DNA of 64,000 nt from Sulfopaludibacter sp963835555 (GCA_963835555.1 CAWIGC010000038.1:310001-374000); one strand, 5' to 3'; positions 27,115 to 37,067 are shown, counted from the stretch's first letter. Notes: generated from the sequence alone by a model not told the origin. Numbers and translations: made by a program.

Positions 27115-30100
27115 TTAGAACCTCCACCGCAGGGTTAATACAACCGAGCGCATGCCGCTAGGCTGGCCGGCCAGCCCGAATTGCGGGCTGGACGCGTTGA
27201 CGATGTAAGTCGGAAAACTCACGTGATTCAGGGCATTGGTGGCGTCGAGGCGGAGATCGAGATTATCTTCGAAAGTACGCTGCATCGAAGCATTCAGGGT
27301 AAACAGGCTGGGGCCGGTAATGGAGTCTCTTCCGGCATTGCCCCACTGGCCGGGCAATGGCGATGTGTACGCGGCCGGATTGAGAAAGCGGCCGACCGGT
27401 GCGTTGTAGACGTCCTGGCCCGTATACTCCGGCCGGACCGAGCCGTTGATCGCCGTGCCCTGCAAAATGGCCGACTGGTAGAGCGGAGTTTCCGGCATGC
27501 CGCTGCCATAGTTAATGGTACTCAGGATGGTCCATCGCTTCAACAGCAGGCCGCGCCAGCCGCTGAGCAGCGCTCCTCCTTTCACACCCACACCGCTGGT
27601 GTATTGCATGTTGAAAGCCAGCAGGTGCTCCTGATTGAAGGGGGAGAGCCCGCGCTCGGCAGACAGATCGAGCCAGTTCTGCGCGATGACCGCGGCGCCG
27701 GCGCCACCGCCCTGAATGCCGCCGGCCCCGCCCAGGGCCGCATCGTCGATGGCCTTGGAGAACGTGTAGTTCAAGGTGGCGGAAAAGCCATTATGGAAGC
27801 GGCGTTGGAATTGTATCTGGCCCGACTCCTTGGTCGAGTTGCCGTTGGATGTCATGTAATAGAAATTCGAAGGACAGGACGGACAGGGATTCACGGCGCC
27901 CGTGGGATACGTGTTGGGCACGAACTCCTGTGTATTGCGCGTGCCCTTGATGCCCAGATAAGTCGCGGTGAGCACATTGCCGCCGGGCAGGTCGCGCTGC
28001 ACCGAAACCTGCCAGTTTTGGGAGTAGCCCAGCAGGAAATTGGGGTCCACGCCGAACGTATTCGGTGCGCCCCCGGCGGGGCTGAGAAACGCCGTGGCCA
28101 TGTTCAAGGGATTGGCGGCGTTGTTGGCCAGGTTCAGAGTTCGCGAAAACGGATACTGTTGCGCCATGGATGAGACCATGCTCTGGTAGACTGACGTATC
28201 GTAGTACACGCCGTACCCTGCGCGTACCACCAGCGAAGATCCGAAGATAGGCCGCCACGCCAGCGCGACCCGCGGTTCGATGCCATGCTTGTCCGGGTTC
28301 ACCAGCGAAGTTGGATAATTCATGCCGGTCAGCGCTCCGGTGGGATTGGCGCCGGTCACCGGAGCAACGCCCGCGAAGCCCGGCAGCACATCCAGATTAA
28401 CCATGCGCCCGTACTTCTCGTATGCCGGCGCGCTGTATTCCCAGCGGACGCCGTAATTGATGCTCAGAGTCGGTCCGATTCTCCAATCGTCGGTGACGTA
28501 GAGGTCATACGAAGCCGAGCGGAAATACTTATCGGCATTGCCCAGCGCCAGTTGCACCGTGTCGGGGGCGCCCAGGAGAAAGTCGGCGAAATCCGAACCG
28601 GTGGTGGCGCCGGTGAAGGTGAACGAGCCGCGCCCGTTCTGCTGGTTCAGCGAATTGAACTGCAGGCGGCGGAAATCGCCGCCGAACCGGATATTGTGCG
28701 GCCGGTGGATCCACAACATGTCGTAGTTCAACGCGTGGGTCTGATTGCGATTCAACCTCTCCTGAGCATCGCTCAGCCCGTAGATTCCACTGGTGAAATT
28801 GAGGGAAGGCGGCCCCCAATTGCCCGGCGTTTGATCGTTGCCCGCAATACCCGCATCGCCCGAGACGTTCACGCGATTGGCGAAGTAAGGGTCCGTGCGG
28901 ACGCTCTGCCGGGTGTAATTGTAAGTCAACGCTCCGTTAATCCGCTGATTGAACATGTGGCGGTAAACGATATTCCCGCCCATGCCCAACATGCTGGTGG
29001 GATCCACGAAGCCGAAGATACTGGGACTGGTACTATCGCGTCTCTGGACGGCGTAATACCCGTTGATGAAGTTCTTGCGGTCGAGATTCCGGTTGAAGCG
29101 CGCCTGTCCCATGTCCATATCGGTGACGCTGTTCAGGGCGGTCTGATAATTGTACCCGCTGACGGACGCGAAGTTCGGCAATGGATAGTAAGCCATCAGC
29201 GCCTTGGCCTGCGGCGTGATCAGATTGACCGGGATGGTGTTGCCGGGGAACCCGTTCAAGGTGAGCGGTTGCCCCTGCGGGTTCACCGCTTGCGAAAAAT
29301 CGCCGTTCCGCTCCGCTTCGGTGGGCACTGTACCGGGAAGAATATTGGCATTCCGGTTGCGCGTGCCCTGGTACGTAAAGAAGACCTGGCCATTGCTCTT
29401 GAGAATATGTGGAACGTAGAGCGGTCCGCCGAAGGAGCCGCCGAAGGTCAGGTTGTTATACGCGGGCTGCGCCGTGTTAGCGCCTAGCAGAGAGTACTGC
29501 TGGGCATTCAGGTACGAGTTGGAGAACTTGGCCATGATGTCGCCGCGATACAGCGCGCCCGGCCCTCTCCGGTTATTGCCGATCACACGGCGCTCGATGC
29601 CGTTACTCACGCTGCCATTCACCACCATGGCCTCGGACGCGCCGCCTGTAGGTTCGCTCGATGCGGCCGAGGCTCCGATGCCGGTATCGGCGGGGGGCGC
29701 CGGTGTCGCCGCCGGCCGCATTCACGTCCGTCCGCTGGAATCCATTGGCCGGATTGGCGGGTGTTGCGGCCGCGGCTCCCTTCTTGCCTTTCTTCGATTT
29801 TGAATTCTTGCCATTGCCCGGGTTATTGGCTGCCTCTTCCGCGCCGGCGATGGACGGTTTAGGCGGCGCAGCTCCAGCGGTCGCGGTGGTGGTAGTGACG
29901 TTGCCCGGAGCAGCGGTTGGCGGGGTGGTAGGCTGGGCAGGCGGCGGAGCCGCGGCTTTGATTTGATCCAGCGGCAGCAACTTCATCTCCCATGAGGGAC
30001 TGGGCGCGCCGGGGGCGATGGCTACCTCCTGCTTGAGGGGCTCGAAGCAGAGCATGTCCACCTGAAGGTTCCAGGTGCCGTCCGGGACGTCGGGAAACGT

Positions 30101-30286
30101 GTAGACTCCCTGTGCGTCGGTGACCGCCGTCAACTTCTTATCGCTCTGCGATAGCGTGACGGTAGCGCCGGGTAGCGGGAGGCCGCCGAACGTCACCATG
30201 CCGTGGTGCTCCGCCGCAGTCAGAGGCAGTGCCGCCAAAACGGCCAGTGCCCCGCACAGCAGATAGTGATGAATCCGATTCCACAT
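27115..30286 (-). CDS. Oar-like TonB-dependent receptor with carboxypeptidase-like N-domain (one frameshift)
   Basis: About 1,057 codons. After a signal peptide (LLCGALAVLAALPLTAA) comes a carboxypeptidase-regulatory-like beta domain (LPLPGATVTLSQ, DAQGVYTFPDVPDG), a long Pro/Ala/Lys-rich linker, and an Oar/TonB beta-barrel with many aromatic-ended strands, ending VVLTLRWRF as outer membrane proteins do. The frame breaks at about 29694-29700 in a run of six C; five C restores it. No clear plug domain is visible, the linker standing in its place. The VWA gene follows directly. Upstream lie a TIGR03435 relic and gene. Confidence 0.8.
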
Positions 30287-30315
30287 GAAATAATTGCTCC
30301 GCATTCGGTAAGTCG

Positions 30316-30547
30316 CTAATTGCCCGCCGGCATTTTGTCTGCTTTTTCGATAATGATCATTTCGACGGGCCTTCCCGGGCTCCAGCTTCAGGCTCAATTG
30401 CTGCTGTACTGCGATAATCACGATGTCTCAAAGATCCGGCGCTTCATGGTCAGGCTTAACCGAAGCCACTTCAAACGCGGAGGTTTGGGCCAATGCGCCG
30501 CATGCCGCTAGAGCTATGGCGCCGGCATGCGAGATTGTGCCTTTCAT
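30316..30547 (-). pseudogene. TIGR03435 (DUF3738) relic with internal deletion
   Basis: From ATG 30547 (GGAGGATCTTTTC upstream) 39 codons encode a signal peptide and the family N-terminus FEVASVKPD, ending in TGA. Directly after, other frames encode the family C-terminus: AVQQQLSLKLEPGKA, then, one frame over, VEMIIIEKADKMPAGN and a TAG at 30316-30318. The roughly 250 middle residues found in intact members (compare 30603-31565) are missing. The ends match the family too well for chance, so this is a deleted gene copy. Confidence 0.8.
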
Positions 30548-30602
30548 GAAAAGATCCTCCGCGGTTATGACGATTTGGACGCCGATCGGTTAACTTTTGC
30601 TC

Positions 30603-31565
30603 CTAGTTTTCTGATGGAAGCTTCTCCATGCGGTCGATTATGATGTTCTCGACGGGCAGTTTCTTAGGTTCGAGTTTCAGACCCAACTCCTGCTGCACCG
30701 CTGCCGGGAGACTCAGTGCGCTCGAATCGGGCGCGGCAGGACCCCGTCCCTCGCCGCCCCCTGCGCCACCCGGAGGCGGAGGACCACCCGGCATCATGAG
30801 TCCTTCGGCAGTCTCGGGGGCGTAATCCAGAGTGATGTCGTAATTCCCTGTCAGCCCGGTCTGATCGATGACGGGCCTTCCCGTGAGGTTTGCGAGCATA
30901 TTGGCCAGCCCGTCCATACCCGTTTTCTTAGCCTGCAGGTGACCGGGCGCCATCATCATCATGCCACCTCGCCCGGGTCCGCCTCTGCCTGGTCCGGCGT
31001 CCGCACCGCGCCCTGCTCCGCCAGGCGGAGGAGGCGGCGGTGGAGGGGCAGTGGCGCGAACATCGCCATCCGGGCTGCGCATCATCATGGGGGCAAAACC
31101 GGAGGTGTCATTCGGATCCGACTCCTTGAATTTAGGGCCGCCCTTGGCTACTACCAACGCATATGCGGCATGCTCTTTCTGTTCCCGGTGAAAGGTCATT
31201 TTGAAGCGGTCGGTCAGAAGCTTCTGTATCATCAGACGATACTGCTCTTTAGTAGTGCCCGCCGGGATCTTCGCCACCACGTCGAAGCGCTGGGAACCAA
31301 GCCAATCCGGACCTTGCACCTGATAGTCCTTCACATTGAAGGCGTTAGTGATCATCTGGCGAAGGCTGACATTGCTCCAATCTACGCGTCCGGGGTCCTC
31401 GCTGCCGGGACCGCCGCGCATCATGACGCGGATCATATTACTGGTGGGCGGCGGGGCTGGCTTGATCGATGCGGCCTCAAATTCAGGAACGGCGTCCGTC
31501 TGGGCGAAGGCGCCTGCTGTCAGGCTTCCAGCCAGGAATGCGATGGCTAGATGACTTGATTTCAT
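30603..31565 (-). CDS. TIGR03435 (DUF3738) soil-associated secreted protein
   Basis: A 320-residue secreted protein: signal peptide (LAIAFLAGSLTAGAFAQ), FEAASIKPAPPP, SLRQMITNAFNVKDYQVQGPDWL, YRLMIQKLLTDRFKM, and the C-terminal AVQQELGLKLEPKKLPVENIIID. A low-complexity Pro/Gly/Met insert occupies the middle. The family is abundant in Acidobacteria and of unknown function. AAGGAGT lies before the ATG. The relic immediately downstream is a deleted copy of the same family. A BlaI regulator lies 236 bases upstream on the same strand. Confidence 0.88.
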   Translation of the reverse strand: MKSSHLAIAFLAGSLTAGAFAQTDAVPEFEAASIKPAPPPTSNMIRVMMRGGPGSEDPGRVDWSNVSLRQMITNAFNVKDYQVQGPDWLGSQRFDVVAKIPAGTTKEQYRLMIQKLLTDRFKMTFHREQKEHAAYALVVAKGGPKFKESDPNDTSGFAPMMMRSPDGDVRATAPPPPPPPPGGAGRGADAGPGRGGPGRGGMMMMAPGHLQAKKTGMDGLANMLANLTGRPVIDQTGLTGNYDITLDYAPETAEGLMMPGGPPPPGGAGGGEGRGPAAPDSSALSLPAAVQQELGLKLEPKKLPVENIIIDRMEKLPSEN

Positions 31566-31800
31566 AATCAACTCCTTTGTATTCAGCAGAGGCCTATCTA
31601 CGAGGGGTCTCCGGACACTTGCACGCCTGATTCCGTCGAACGCGCCGTTTCCGTATATGACGAAAAAACAACCCAAAGCGTTCGAAATTCCGGAACGGTA
31701 TTGCCGAAAAGATAGCGTGCGCGTGGGCGGCGCCGGCACACCTGTGGAAACGTCGCGGCCTCAAAACAATAACGACCCCAGCGGATAATTTGTGACGCCG

Positions 31801-32187
31801 TCATGACGTTTTCTCTTTGCGGGACAATTCCCTTATGGCTTTCTCGGCTTCCCGAACGTCGTTGAGGGTCAGCCGGTGGCTTTCCACCAGGTGACACATC
31901 AGGGGTTGGGTGCTGCCGCCGAAAAATGCCAGCAGGTCGTCGATAAGGCGCCCCTGGGCAGCGTGGCGAGACACGGTAGCTTCGAAAATGTGGGCGTTAC
32001 CGATCTTCTTGACGCGGCGCACAGCCTTCTTGGCTTCCATGCGGTATACCGTGGTCTGAATGGTGGTATAGGCGGGACGGCGGCGCTCGGGAAAGGCCTC
32101 CTGGATTTCGCGAATGGAACAGGCGCCGCTCTTCCAGAGGGCGTCCATAATCTGCATCTCCAGCTTACTCAGCTTCGGTTGGGGCAT
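31801..32187 (-). CDS. BlaI/MecI/CopY-family transcriptional repressor
   Basis: A 128-residue winged-helix repressor: LSKLEMQIMDALWKSG, CSIREIQEAFP, AYTTIQTTVYRMEAKKAV. In the classical system an M56 membrane protease inactivates BlaI; no M56 gene is adjacent here, unlike the second copy at 44401. It may control the TIGR03435 gene downstream. A gap of 235 bases separates the two, in which I see no clear hairpin. Confidence 0.85.
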   Translation of the reverse strand: MPQPKLSKLEMQIMDALWKSGACSIREIQEAFPERRRPAYTTIQTTVYRMEAKKAVRRVKKIGNAHIFEATVSRHAAQGRLIDDLLAFFGGSTQPLMCHLVESHRLTLNDVREAEKAIRELSRKEKTS

Positions 32188-32238
32188 ACTATGCGTATTT
32201 GTAATTCTACTACAGAAGTTTGTGGCTGAAGGACTGCC

Positions 32239-32502
32239 TTACTCCTGCCGCAACGCTGTGGCCGGATCGAGCTGCAGCGATTGGCGGGCGGGGATGTAAT
32301 AAGCCACCCGGGCGAGCACTCCCGGCAAAAGCGGGGCGCCGAAGAGCAGTACGAGGAGTCCCCAGACGCCCAGACTGCGCCAGGTGGGTTCGATGGCTTC
32401 TTCGCCGGTCTGCAGCATCTCTTCGCCGTAGGCGTTTTGGAATTCGTACGGGTAGGCGAGGGCACGGTGCACCCGGAGGCTCAGGCTGACGGGGCGATTC
32501 AT
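32239..32502 (-). pseudogene. ADOP-type ABC permease relic, 88 residues
   Basis: The first 50 residues (LRVHRALAYPYEFQNAYGEE, then MLQTGEEAIEPTWR) match the conserved N-terminus of acidobacterial duplicated orphan permeases, normally over 800 residues. The last 30 (GVLARVAYYIPARQSLQLDP, ATALRQE) match the extreme C-terminus of an FtsX-like domain. Everything between, including periplasmic domains and most helices, is missing, yet the frame is intact. The ATG overlaps the PadR stop by 4 bases, the normal PadR-ADOP arrangement. It could make a small one-helix membrane protein, but transport is impossible. Confidence 0.75.
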
Positions 32503-32852
32503 GAGGGCGCCTTCCTTTCGCTGAGACGCTTGGAGCGGATGACGCGGACCAGGTCTTCCAGGCGGCGGCTCTCGGCGTCGAGCACGCGGCGGCCCAGGGG
32601 TGTGAGGCGATAATAGCGGCGGCGGGGATCGTCCAACGCGGCGGCTGGACGGCGGCTGGATTCTTCGATCAGGCTGGCATCCATCAGCCGCTTGATAGTG
32701 CCGTAGAGCGTGGCGGGCCAGAGCCGCACTTTGCCTCCGGTGCGTTCCAGCACCTCCTGCATGATGCCGTAGCCGTGCTGTTCCTGATCGGCAAGGCACA
32801 GCAGGACATGGAACCAGTGCGGTTTCAGGGGAAGGAACGAATCCGGCTTCAT
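32499..32852 (-). CDS. PadR-family transcriptional regulator
   Basis: A 117-residue winged-helix protein: HWFHVLLCLADQEQHGYGIM, LWPATLYGTIKRLMDASLIEE, RRRYYRLTPLGRRVLDAE. This is the typical short PadR found upstream of ADOP permease genes in Acidobacteria. It is the first gene of its unit; a 20-bp inverted repeat overlaps its start. The neighbouring permease has lost its middle, so the regulator may now have no target, or it may control the divergent sugar transporter. Confidence 0.88.
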   Translation of the reverse strand: MKPDSFLPLKPHWFHVLLCLADQEQHGYGIMQEVLERTGGKVRLWPATLYGTIKRLMDASLIEESSRRPAAALDDPRRRYYRLTPLGRRVLDAESRRLEDLVRVIRSKRLSERKAPS

Positions 32853-32870
32853 ATATCTCAATCGATATAT
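32851..32870. promoter_or_regulatory. Putative PadR operator (inverted repeat at the padR start)
   Basis: ATATATC and GATATAT form a perfect 7-bp inverted repeat separated by 6 bases, overlapping the first bases of the padR start codon. PadR-type regulators bind AT-rich palindromes near their own promoters. It lies 57 bases before the divergent MFS transporter gene, so both could be controlled from here. Confidence 0.55.
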
Positions 32871-32927
32871 ATATGGATTGAGAGCAGGAGTCAAGCGGCT
32901 CTGAAACGCGTTATACTGGCGGTCCCC

Positions 32928-34148
32928 ATGCCCACGCAACAAAAGACAGGGTTTGCTCTGGCGGTAGTCACCACGGTTTTCTTCATGTGGGGCTTCGTAA
33001 CGGTGCTGAACGACATCCTGGCACCGCATCTGAAGGCGCTTTTCGACCTGAATTACACCCAGACGATGTTGATTCAGTTCACCTTCTTTTCGGCATATTT
33101 TCTGATGGCTACGCCCTCATCGCGCGTCCTGGCGCGTATCGGCTACCAGATGTCGATCGTGCTGGGGCTCAGCGTAATGGGAGTTGGTGCGATGATGTTC
33201 GTGCCGGCGGCATCCCTGGCTTCGTATCCACTGTTTCTGCTGGCATTGTGGGTGCTGGCGTCGGGGATCACGTTGCTGCAGGTGGCGGCTAACCCGTACG
33301 TGGCGCAATTGGGGCCGGCAGATAGAGGATCGAGCCGTCTGAATCTGGCGCAAGCCTTCAATTCGCTGGGCACGACGCTGGCGCCGTTCCTGGGCGGACT
33401 GCTGATTCTCTCGGATCACAATGGGCCGGCGGCGGCAGGTTTGAAGATGGCGGAAGCCAACGCGGTAAAACTGCCGTACGTGGGAATTGCCCTTACTTTG
33501 TTTATTCTGGCGGGTGCGATTTCGCGCTTTCGCCTGCCGGCGCTGCCGGACATCGAAGAGAGTCACGGCATCGGCGCGGGCGATAGCATCTGGAAGCATC
33601 GCCATCTGGTGTTGGGCGCACTGGGTATCTTTTTATACGTGGGAGCGGAGGTTTCGATCGGCAGCTTCCTGGTGAATTACTTTTCGCAGGCCAACATCGG
33701 CGGGCTCACCGAGCGGGCGGCGGCGGGCTATGTTTCGTTCTATTGGGGAGGCGCTATGGTCGGCCGCTTTGTGGGATCGGCCGTGCTGCGGAAGGCGTCT
33801 CCGGGCAAGGTATTGGGCGCGGCGGCGCTGATTGCGTCGGCGCTGGTCTGGACCACGGTGGCGACCAGCGGCGGCGTCGCTATGTGGAGCGTGATTGCGG
33901 TGGGCATGTTCAATTCGGTGATGTTCCCGACCATCTTCACGCTGGGCATCGCAGATTTGGGTCCGCTCACCGCAAGAGGCTCGGGGCTGCTGATCCAGGC
34001 CATTGTGGGCGGCGCGCTACTGCCGGTGCTACAGGGCGTGCTGGCCGATTCCATCGGCATTCACATGGCTTTCGTGATGCCGGCGCTCTGCTATCTATAT
34101 ATCGTCTTTTATGGCTTCAAAGGGTCGCAAGTAATACGGCATGCGTAG
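32928..34148 (+). CDS. FucP/GluP-like MFS sugar transporter
   Basis: A 406-residue transporter with twelve hydrophobic segments. The N-terminal TVFFMWGFVTVLNDILAPHL is the hallmark of the fucose/glucose/galactose:H+ symporter branch. ATG 32928 begins directly at that region. A TATACT box at about 32912 could be a -10 element, but no good -35 is seen. It starts a sugar operon with a second MFS transporter and a ROK kinase downstream. Confidence 0.85.
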   Translation: MPTQQKTGFALAVVTTVFFMWGFVTVLNDILAPHLKALFDLNYTQTMLIQFTFFSAYFLMATPSSRVLARIGYQMSIVLGLSVMGVGAMMFVPAASLASYPLFLLALWVLASGITLLQVAANPYVAQLGPADRGSSRLNLAQAFNSLGTTLAPFLGGLLILSDHNGPAAAGLKMAEANAVKLPYVGIALTLFILAGAISRFRLPALPDIEESHGIGAGDSIWKHRHLVLGALGIFLYVGAEVSIGSFLVNYFSQANIGGLTERAAAGYVSFYWGGAMVGRFVGSAVLRKASPGKVLGAAALIASALVWTTVATSGGVAMWSVIAVGMFNSVMFPTIFTLGIADLGPLTARGSGLLIQAIVGGALLPVLQGVLADSIGIHMAFVMPALCYLYIVFYGFKGSQVIRHA

Positions 34149-34163
34149 CGAGGCATTCTTGAG

Positions 34164-35492
34164 ATGAACAAAAACGGGACCATGATGAAGAGCTCGATTG
34201 TGGCAGCGCTGGGTGGGCTGCTGTTCGGGTTCGATACGGCGGTGATCGCCGGGGCTACCGGAGCGTTGACGACGCAATACGGCCTGAATTCCTACACCCT
34301 GGGGCTGACCGTTTCGTCGGCACTGTTCGGAACGATCATCGGGGCGCTGTTCGGCGGAATCCCGGGCGATTTGTACGGCCGCCGCGCCAGCCTGCGAATC
34401 ACAGCGATGTTGTACCTGGTCTCGGCGCTGGGATGCGCGTTCGCCTTTAACTGGGATTTCTTCGTGGTGTCACGGTTCATCGGCGGTCTGGGGATCGGCG
34501 CCTCCTCGGTGCTGGGACCAATGTACATTGCGGAAATAGCTCCGCCGCGGAAACGCGGGCGGATGGTGGGCATGTTCCAGTTCAATATCGTCTTCGGCAT
34601 TCTGCTGGCTTATTTTTCCAACTATCTTGTGGGGACGATGGGGCTGGGCGATGTCGAATGGCGCTGGAAACTGGGCGTGCCGGCGATTCCCGCCGCGATT
34701 TTCCTGCTGCTGCTGCTCACCATTCCAGAGAGCCCGCGCTGGCTGGCACGGCAGGGACGCCTGGCCGAAGCCGAGATCGTGTTGCGCGAGGGCGGCGATG
34801 AGAATTACCGGCAGGACCTGGCGGAGATTAAGGAATCGCTGGACGAGCGCCACGGCGGAGCGAGCGAGCCGCTGCTCCAGAGCAAGTACAAATTCCCGAT
34901 CTTCCTGGCGGTCTCCATCGGGATGTTCAACCAGCTTTCGGGCATCAACGCCATCCTTTATTACCTGAACGATATCTTTGCCAAGGCGGGCTTTAACAAG
35001 GTATCCGCCGATCTGCAATCGGTGGCCATCGGCGCCACTAACCTGCTGTTCACGGTATTGGCCATGTCGGTGATCGATAAACTGGGGCGGAAGAAACTGC
35101 TGTTGATCGGGGCCGGCGGCACCGCCGTAGCGCTGGGCGGGGTAGCCGCGATCTTCCTCTCTGGAACGCATCAGGAGTTGCTGGTGTGGTGTCTGGTGGG
35201 CTTCATTGCCTTCTTTGCGTTTTCGCAAGGAGCGGTGATCTGGGTGTACCTGAGCGAGGTGTTTCCCACGCGCGTGCGGGCCAAAGGGCAGAGCCTGGGC
35301 AGTTTCACGCATTGGATCATGAACGCGGCGATTTCGTTCATCTTCCCCACGCTGGCAGCGAGATCGGGCGGCGTGCCGTTCGTCTTCTTTGCGGTGATGA
35401 TGGTCGTGCAGTTCTTCGTGGTGCTGGCGATGTATCCGGAAACGGCGGGCAAGTCACTGGAAGAGATGCAAAAGAATTTGGGAATCGAATAA
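34164..35492 (+). CDS. Sugar-porter MFS transporter (XylE/GalP-like)
   Basis: A 442-residue transporter with the sugar porter motifs GDLYGRR, PESPRWLARQGR, and IDKLGRKK, and FNQLSGINAILYY in helix 7, matching XylE/GLUT-like symporters. It follows the FucP-like gene after 15 bases and is 7 bases before the ROK kinase, so all three are probably cotranscribed. Having two different transporters in one operon suggests uptake of two related hexoses or one with two affinities. Confidence 0.87.
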   Translation: MNKNGTMMKSSIVAALGGLLFGFDTAVIAGATGALTTQYGLNSYTLGLTVSSALFGTIIGALFGGIPGDLYGRRASLRITAMLYLVSALGCAFAFNWDFFVVSRFIGGLGIGASSVLGPMYIAEIAPPRKRGRMVGMFQFNIVFGILLAYFSNYLVGTMGLGDVEWRWKLGVPAIPAAIFLLLLLTIPESPRWLARQGRLAEAEIVLREGGDENYRQDLAEIKESLDERHGGASEPLLQSKYKFPIFLAVSIGMFNQLSGINAILYYLNDIFAKAGFNKVSADLQSVAIGATNLLFTVLAMSVIDKLGRKKLLLIGAGGTAVALGGVAAIFLSGTHQELLVWCLVGFIAFFAFSQGAVIWVYLSEVFPTRVRAKGQSLGSFTHWIMNAAISFIFPTLAARSGGVPFVFFAVMMVVQFFVVLAMYPETAGKSLEEMQKNLGIE

Positions 35493-35499
35493 GGGCAGG

Positions 35500-36450
35500 A
35501 TGGCCACGAAAACAATTGGAGTTGATATTGGCGGCACGAAAGTTGCCGCGGGATTGGTGGATGCGAGCGGGGAGATCACCTGCAAATCGCGCGTGCCGAT
35601 GGCATCCACGGGCAACGCCGCTGCCGGGTTTGCTTCCGTGGAGACCGCGATCAACGCTATTTTTGAGCAGGCGCCGGAAGCCCGGGCCGAAGTGACGGGC
35701 ATTGGAATCTGCTCGCCCGGTCCGCTGGATCCCAAGACGGGCGTGATTCTGAATCCGCCCAATGTTCCCTGCTGGCGGAACTATCCGCTGGCGGCGGAGA
35801 CAGAGCGGGTGTTCCGGGTTCCGGCGAGGGTGGATAACGACGCCAACGCCGCGGGTCTGGCAGAAGCGCTGTGGGGAGCCGGCATCGGGTACACCAACGT
35901 GTTCTTTGCCATTCTGGGCACTGGCATTGGCACCGGGATCGTTTTCGATCGCAAGATTTACCACGGCCGGACCGGCAGTGCGGCGGAAGGCGGGCACGTC
36001 ACGATCAACTACAACGGGCCGGTTTGCGGCTGTGGTAAGCGTGGATGCATCGAAAGGTATGCCTCCGGTCCGAATATCGCGCGGCGAACCCGCGAGCGGC
36101 TGGCGGGCGGGGAAAAGTCGATGATCGTGGAACTGGCCGGCGGGCTGGATGCCGTGCGGACAGAGCACGTGGGCGAGGCCTTTCGCGCCGGCGATGCGGT
36201 GGCGCGGGAGGTTCTGACCGAGACCGCGCACCTGCTGACCATCTGGCTCGGCACCATTGTGGACATCCTGGAACCGGATGTGATGGTGGTGGGAGGCGGC
36301 GTGGCGGAACTGATGAGTTCATTCTTCGAGGACATGCGGGCGGGTCTGAAGGATTGGGCGATCAATCAGCGAGCCGGTGAAATTCCTTTGGTGCTGGCGC
36401 GTTACGGCTCAGAAGCGGGTATTGCCGGGGCGGCCGCCCTGTGCCGTTAG
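35500..36450 (+). CDS. ROK-family sugar kinase (glucokinase-like)
   Basis: A 316-residue kinase with the phosphate-binding motif GVDIGGTK, sugar-binding DNDANAAGLAEA, GTGIGTG, the EGGHVTI histidine, and the zinc motif CGCGKRGCIE (two CxC-type pairs). It has no N-terminal helix-turn-helix, so it is an enzyme and not a ROK repressor. It phosphorylates the hexose brought in by the upstream MFS transporters; glucose is the most likely substrate. Confidence 0.87.
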   Translation: MATKTIGVDIGGTKVAAGLVDASGEITCKSRVPMASTGNAAAGFASVETAINAIFEQAPEARAEVTGIGICSPGPLDPKTGVILNPPNVPCWRNYPLAAETERVFRVPARVDNDANAAGLAEALWGAGIGYTNVFFAILGTGIGTGIVFDRKIYHGRTGSAAEGGHVTINYNGPVCGCGKRGCIERYASGPNIARRTRERLAGGEKSMIVELAGGLDAVRTEHVGEAFRAGDAVAREVLTETAHLLTIWLGTIVDILEPDVMVVGGGVAELMSSFFEDMRAGLKDWAINQRAGEIPLVLARYGSEAGIAGAAALCR

Positions 36451-36482
36451 GGCCCTGCAAGCGGACGCTATAATTACGCAAT

Positions 36483-37067
36483 ATGCGGATGCTTGCTGTG
36501 CTGCTGGCCGTTTCCGGGCTGTTCGCGGCGGACGACTTCACGGTGTACGAATTGCTTGCGCCTGCGAGTCACTCGTTCGACATTATCTACGACGTGACGC
36601 AGACCCGCGAGGGATCGCCTTACTTCTACAATCCGATTCGCCCGGGCTCGGTGGCGACCAATGAGCGGGCCATCGATTTGGCCACCGGCAAGGTGCTGGA
36701 ACTGGCCGTAGTGGATGGCAAGGCGGCGAAAGCTGCCGGCGGGGTGAGCGCGCGCACGGCGGACGACGCGCAGTATCTGCGAGTGAAACTGCTGCGCCCG
36801 GTGCCGAAAGGCGCGGAGACACGCATCCGCATTTACAAGACTTATACCGATGCGCCGTCATACTACGAGAAGGATGACGGCTTTGTGTTCGATCGTCCAC
36901 TCGGCATCAAGCGCAACGTGGTGGTGCTGCCGAAGGGCTATGAACTGACGGGTTCGGCCTCGCCCGCGATTGTATCTACCGATGCCGACGGCCGAATCCG
37001 GCTCAGCTTTCTGAACGACCGGAACGATCAACTTCCTGTGCGCATCGTCGGGAGGAAAGTGAAATGA
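36483..37067 (+). CDS. Secreted hypothetical protein, tandem paralogue 1
   Basis: A 194-residue protein with a short signal peptide (LAVLLAVSGLFAADD). It shares order and motifs with the following gene: a SHSFDIIYDV start, IRIYKTYTDAPSYY, RPLGIKRNVVVLPKGYELT and the close NDRNDQLPV. It probably forms a beta-rich periplasmic domain. Function is unknown. Its stop overlaps the next ATG by 4 bases. Confidence 0.65.
   Translation: MRMLAVLLAVSGLFAADDFTVYELLAPASHSFDIIYDVTQTREGSPYFYNPIRPGSVATNERAIDLATGKVLELAVVDGKAAKAAGGVSARTADDAQYLRVKLLRPVPKGAETRIRIYKTYTDAPSYYEKDDGFVFDRPLGIKRNVVVLPKGYELTGSASPAIVSTDADGRIRLSFLNDRNDQLPVRIVGRKVK

Noticed and set aside
28285..29487. 400-residue plus-strand frame opposite the first TonB receptor
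   Set aside because: Antisense shadow with no recognisable domain; the minus-strand receptor is clear.
29690..29702. Programmed slippage at the C6 run in the TonB receptor
   Set aside because: A homopolymer count error is simpler, and the five-C version restores the frame exactly.
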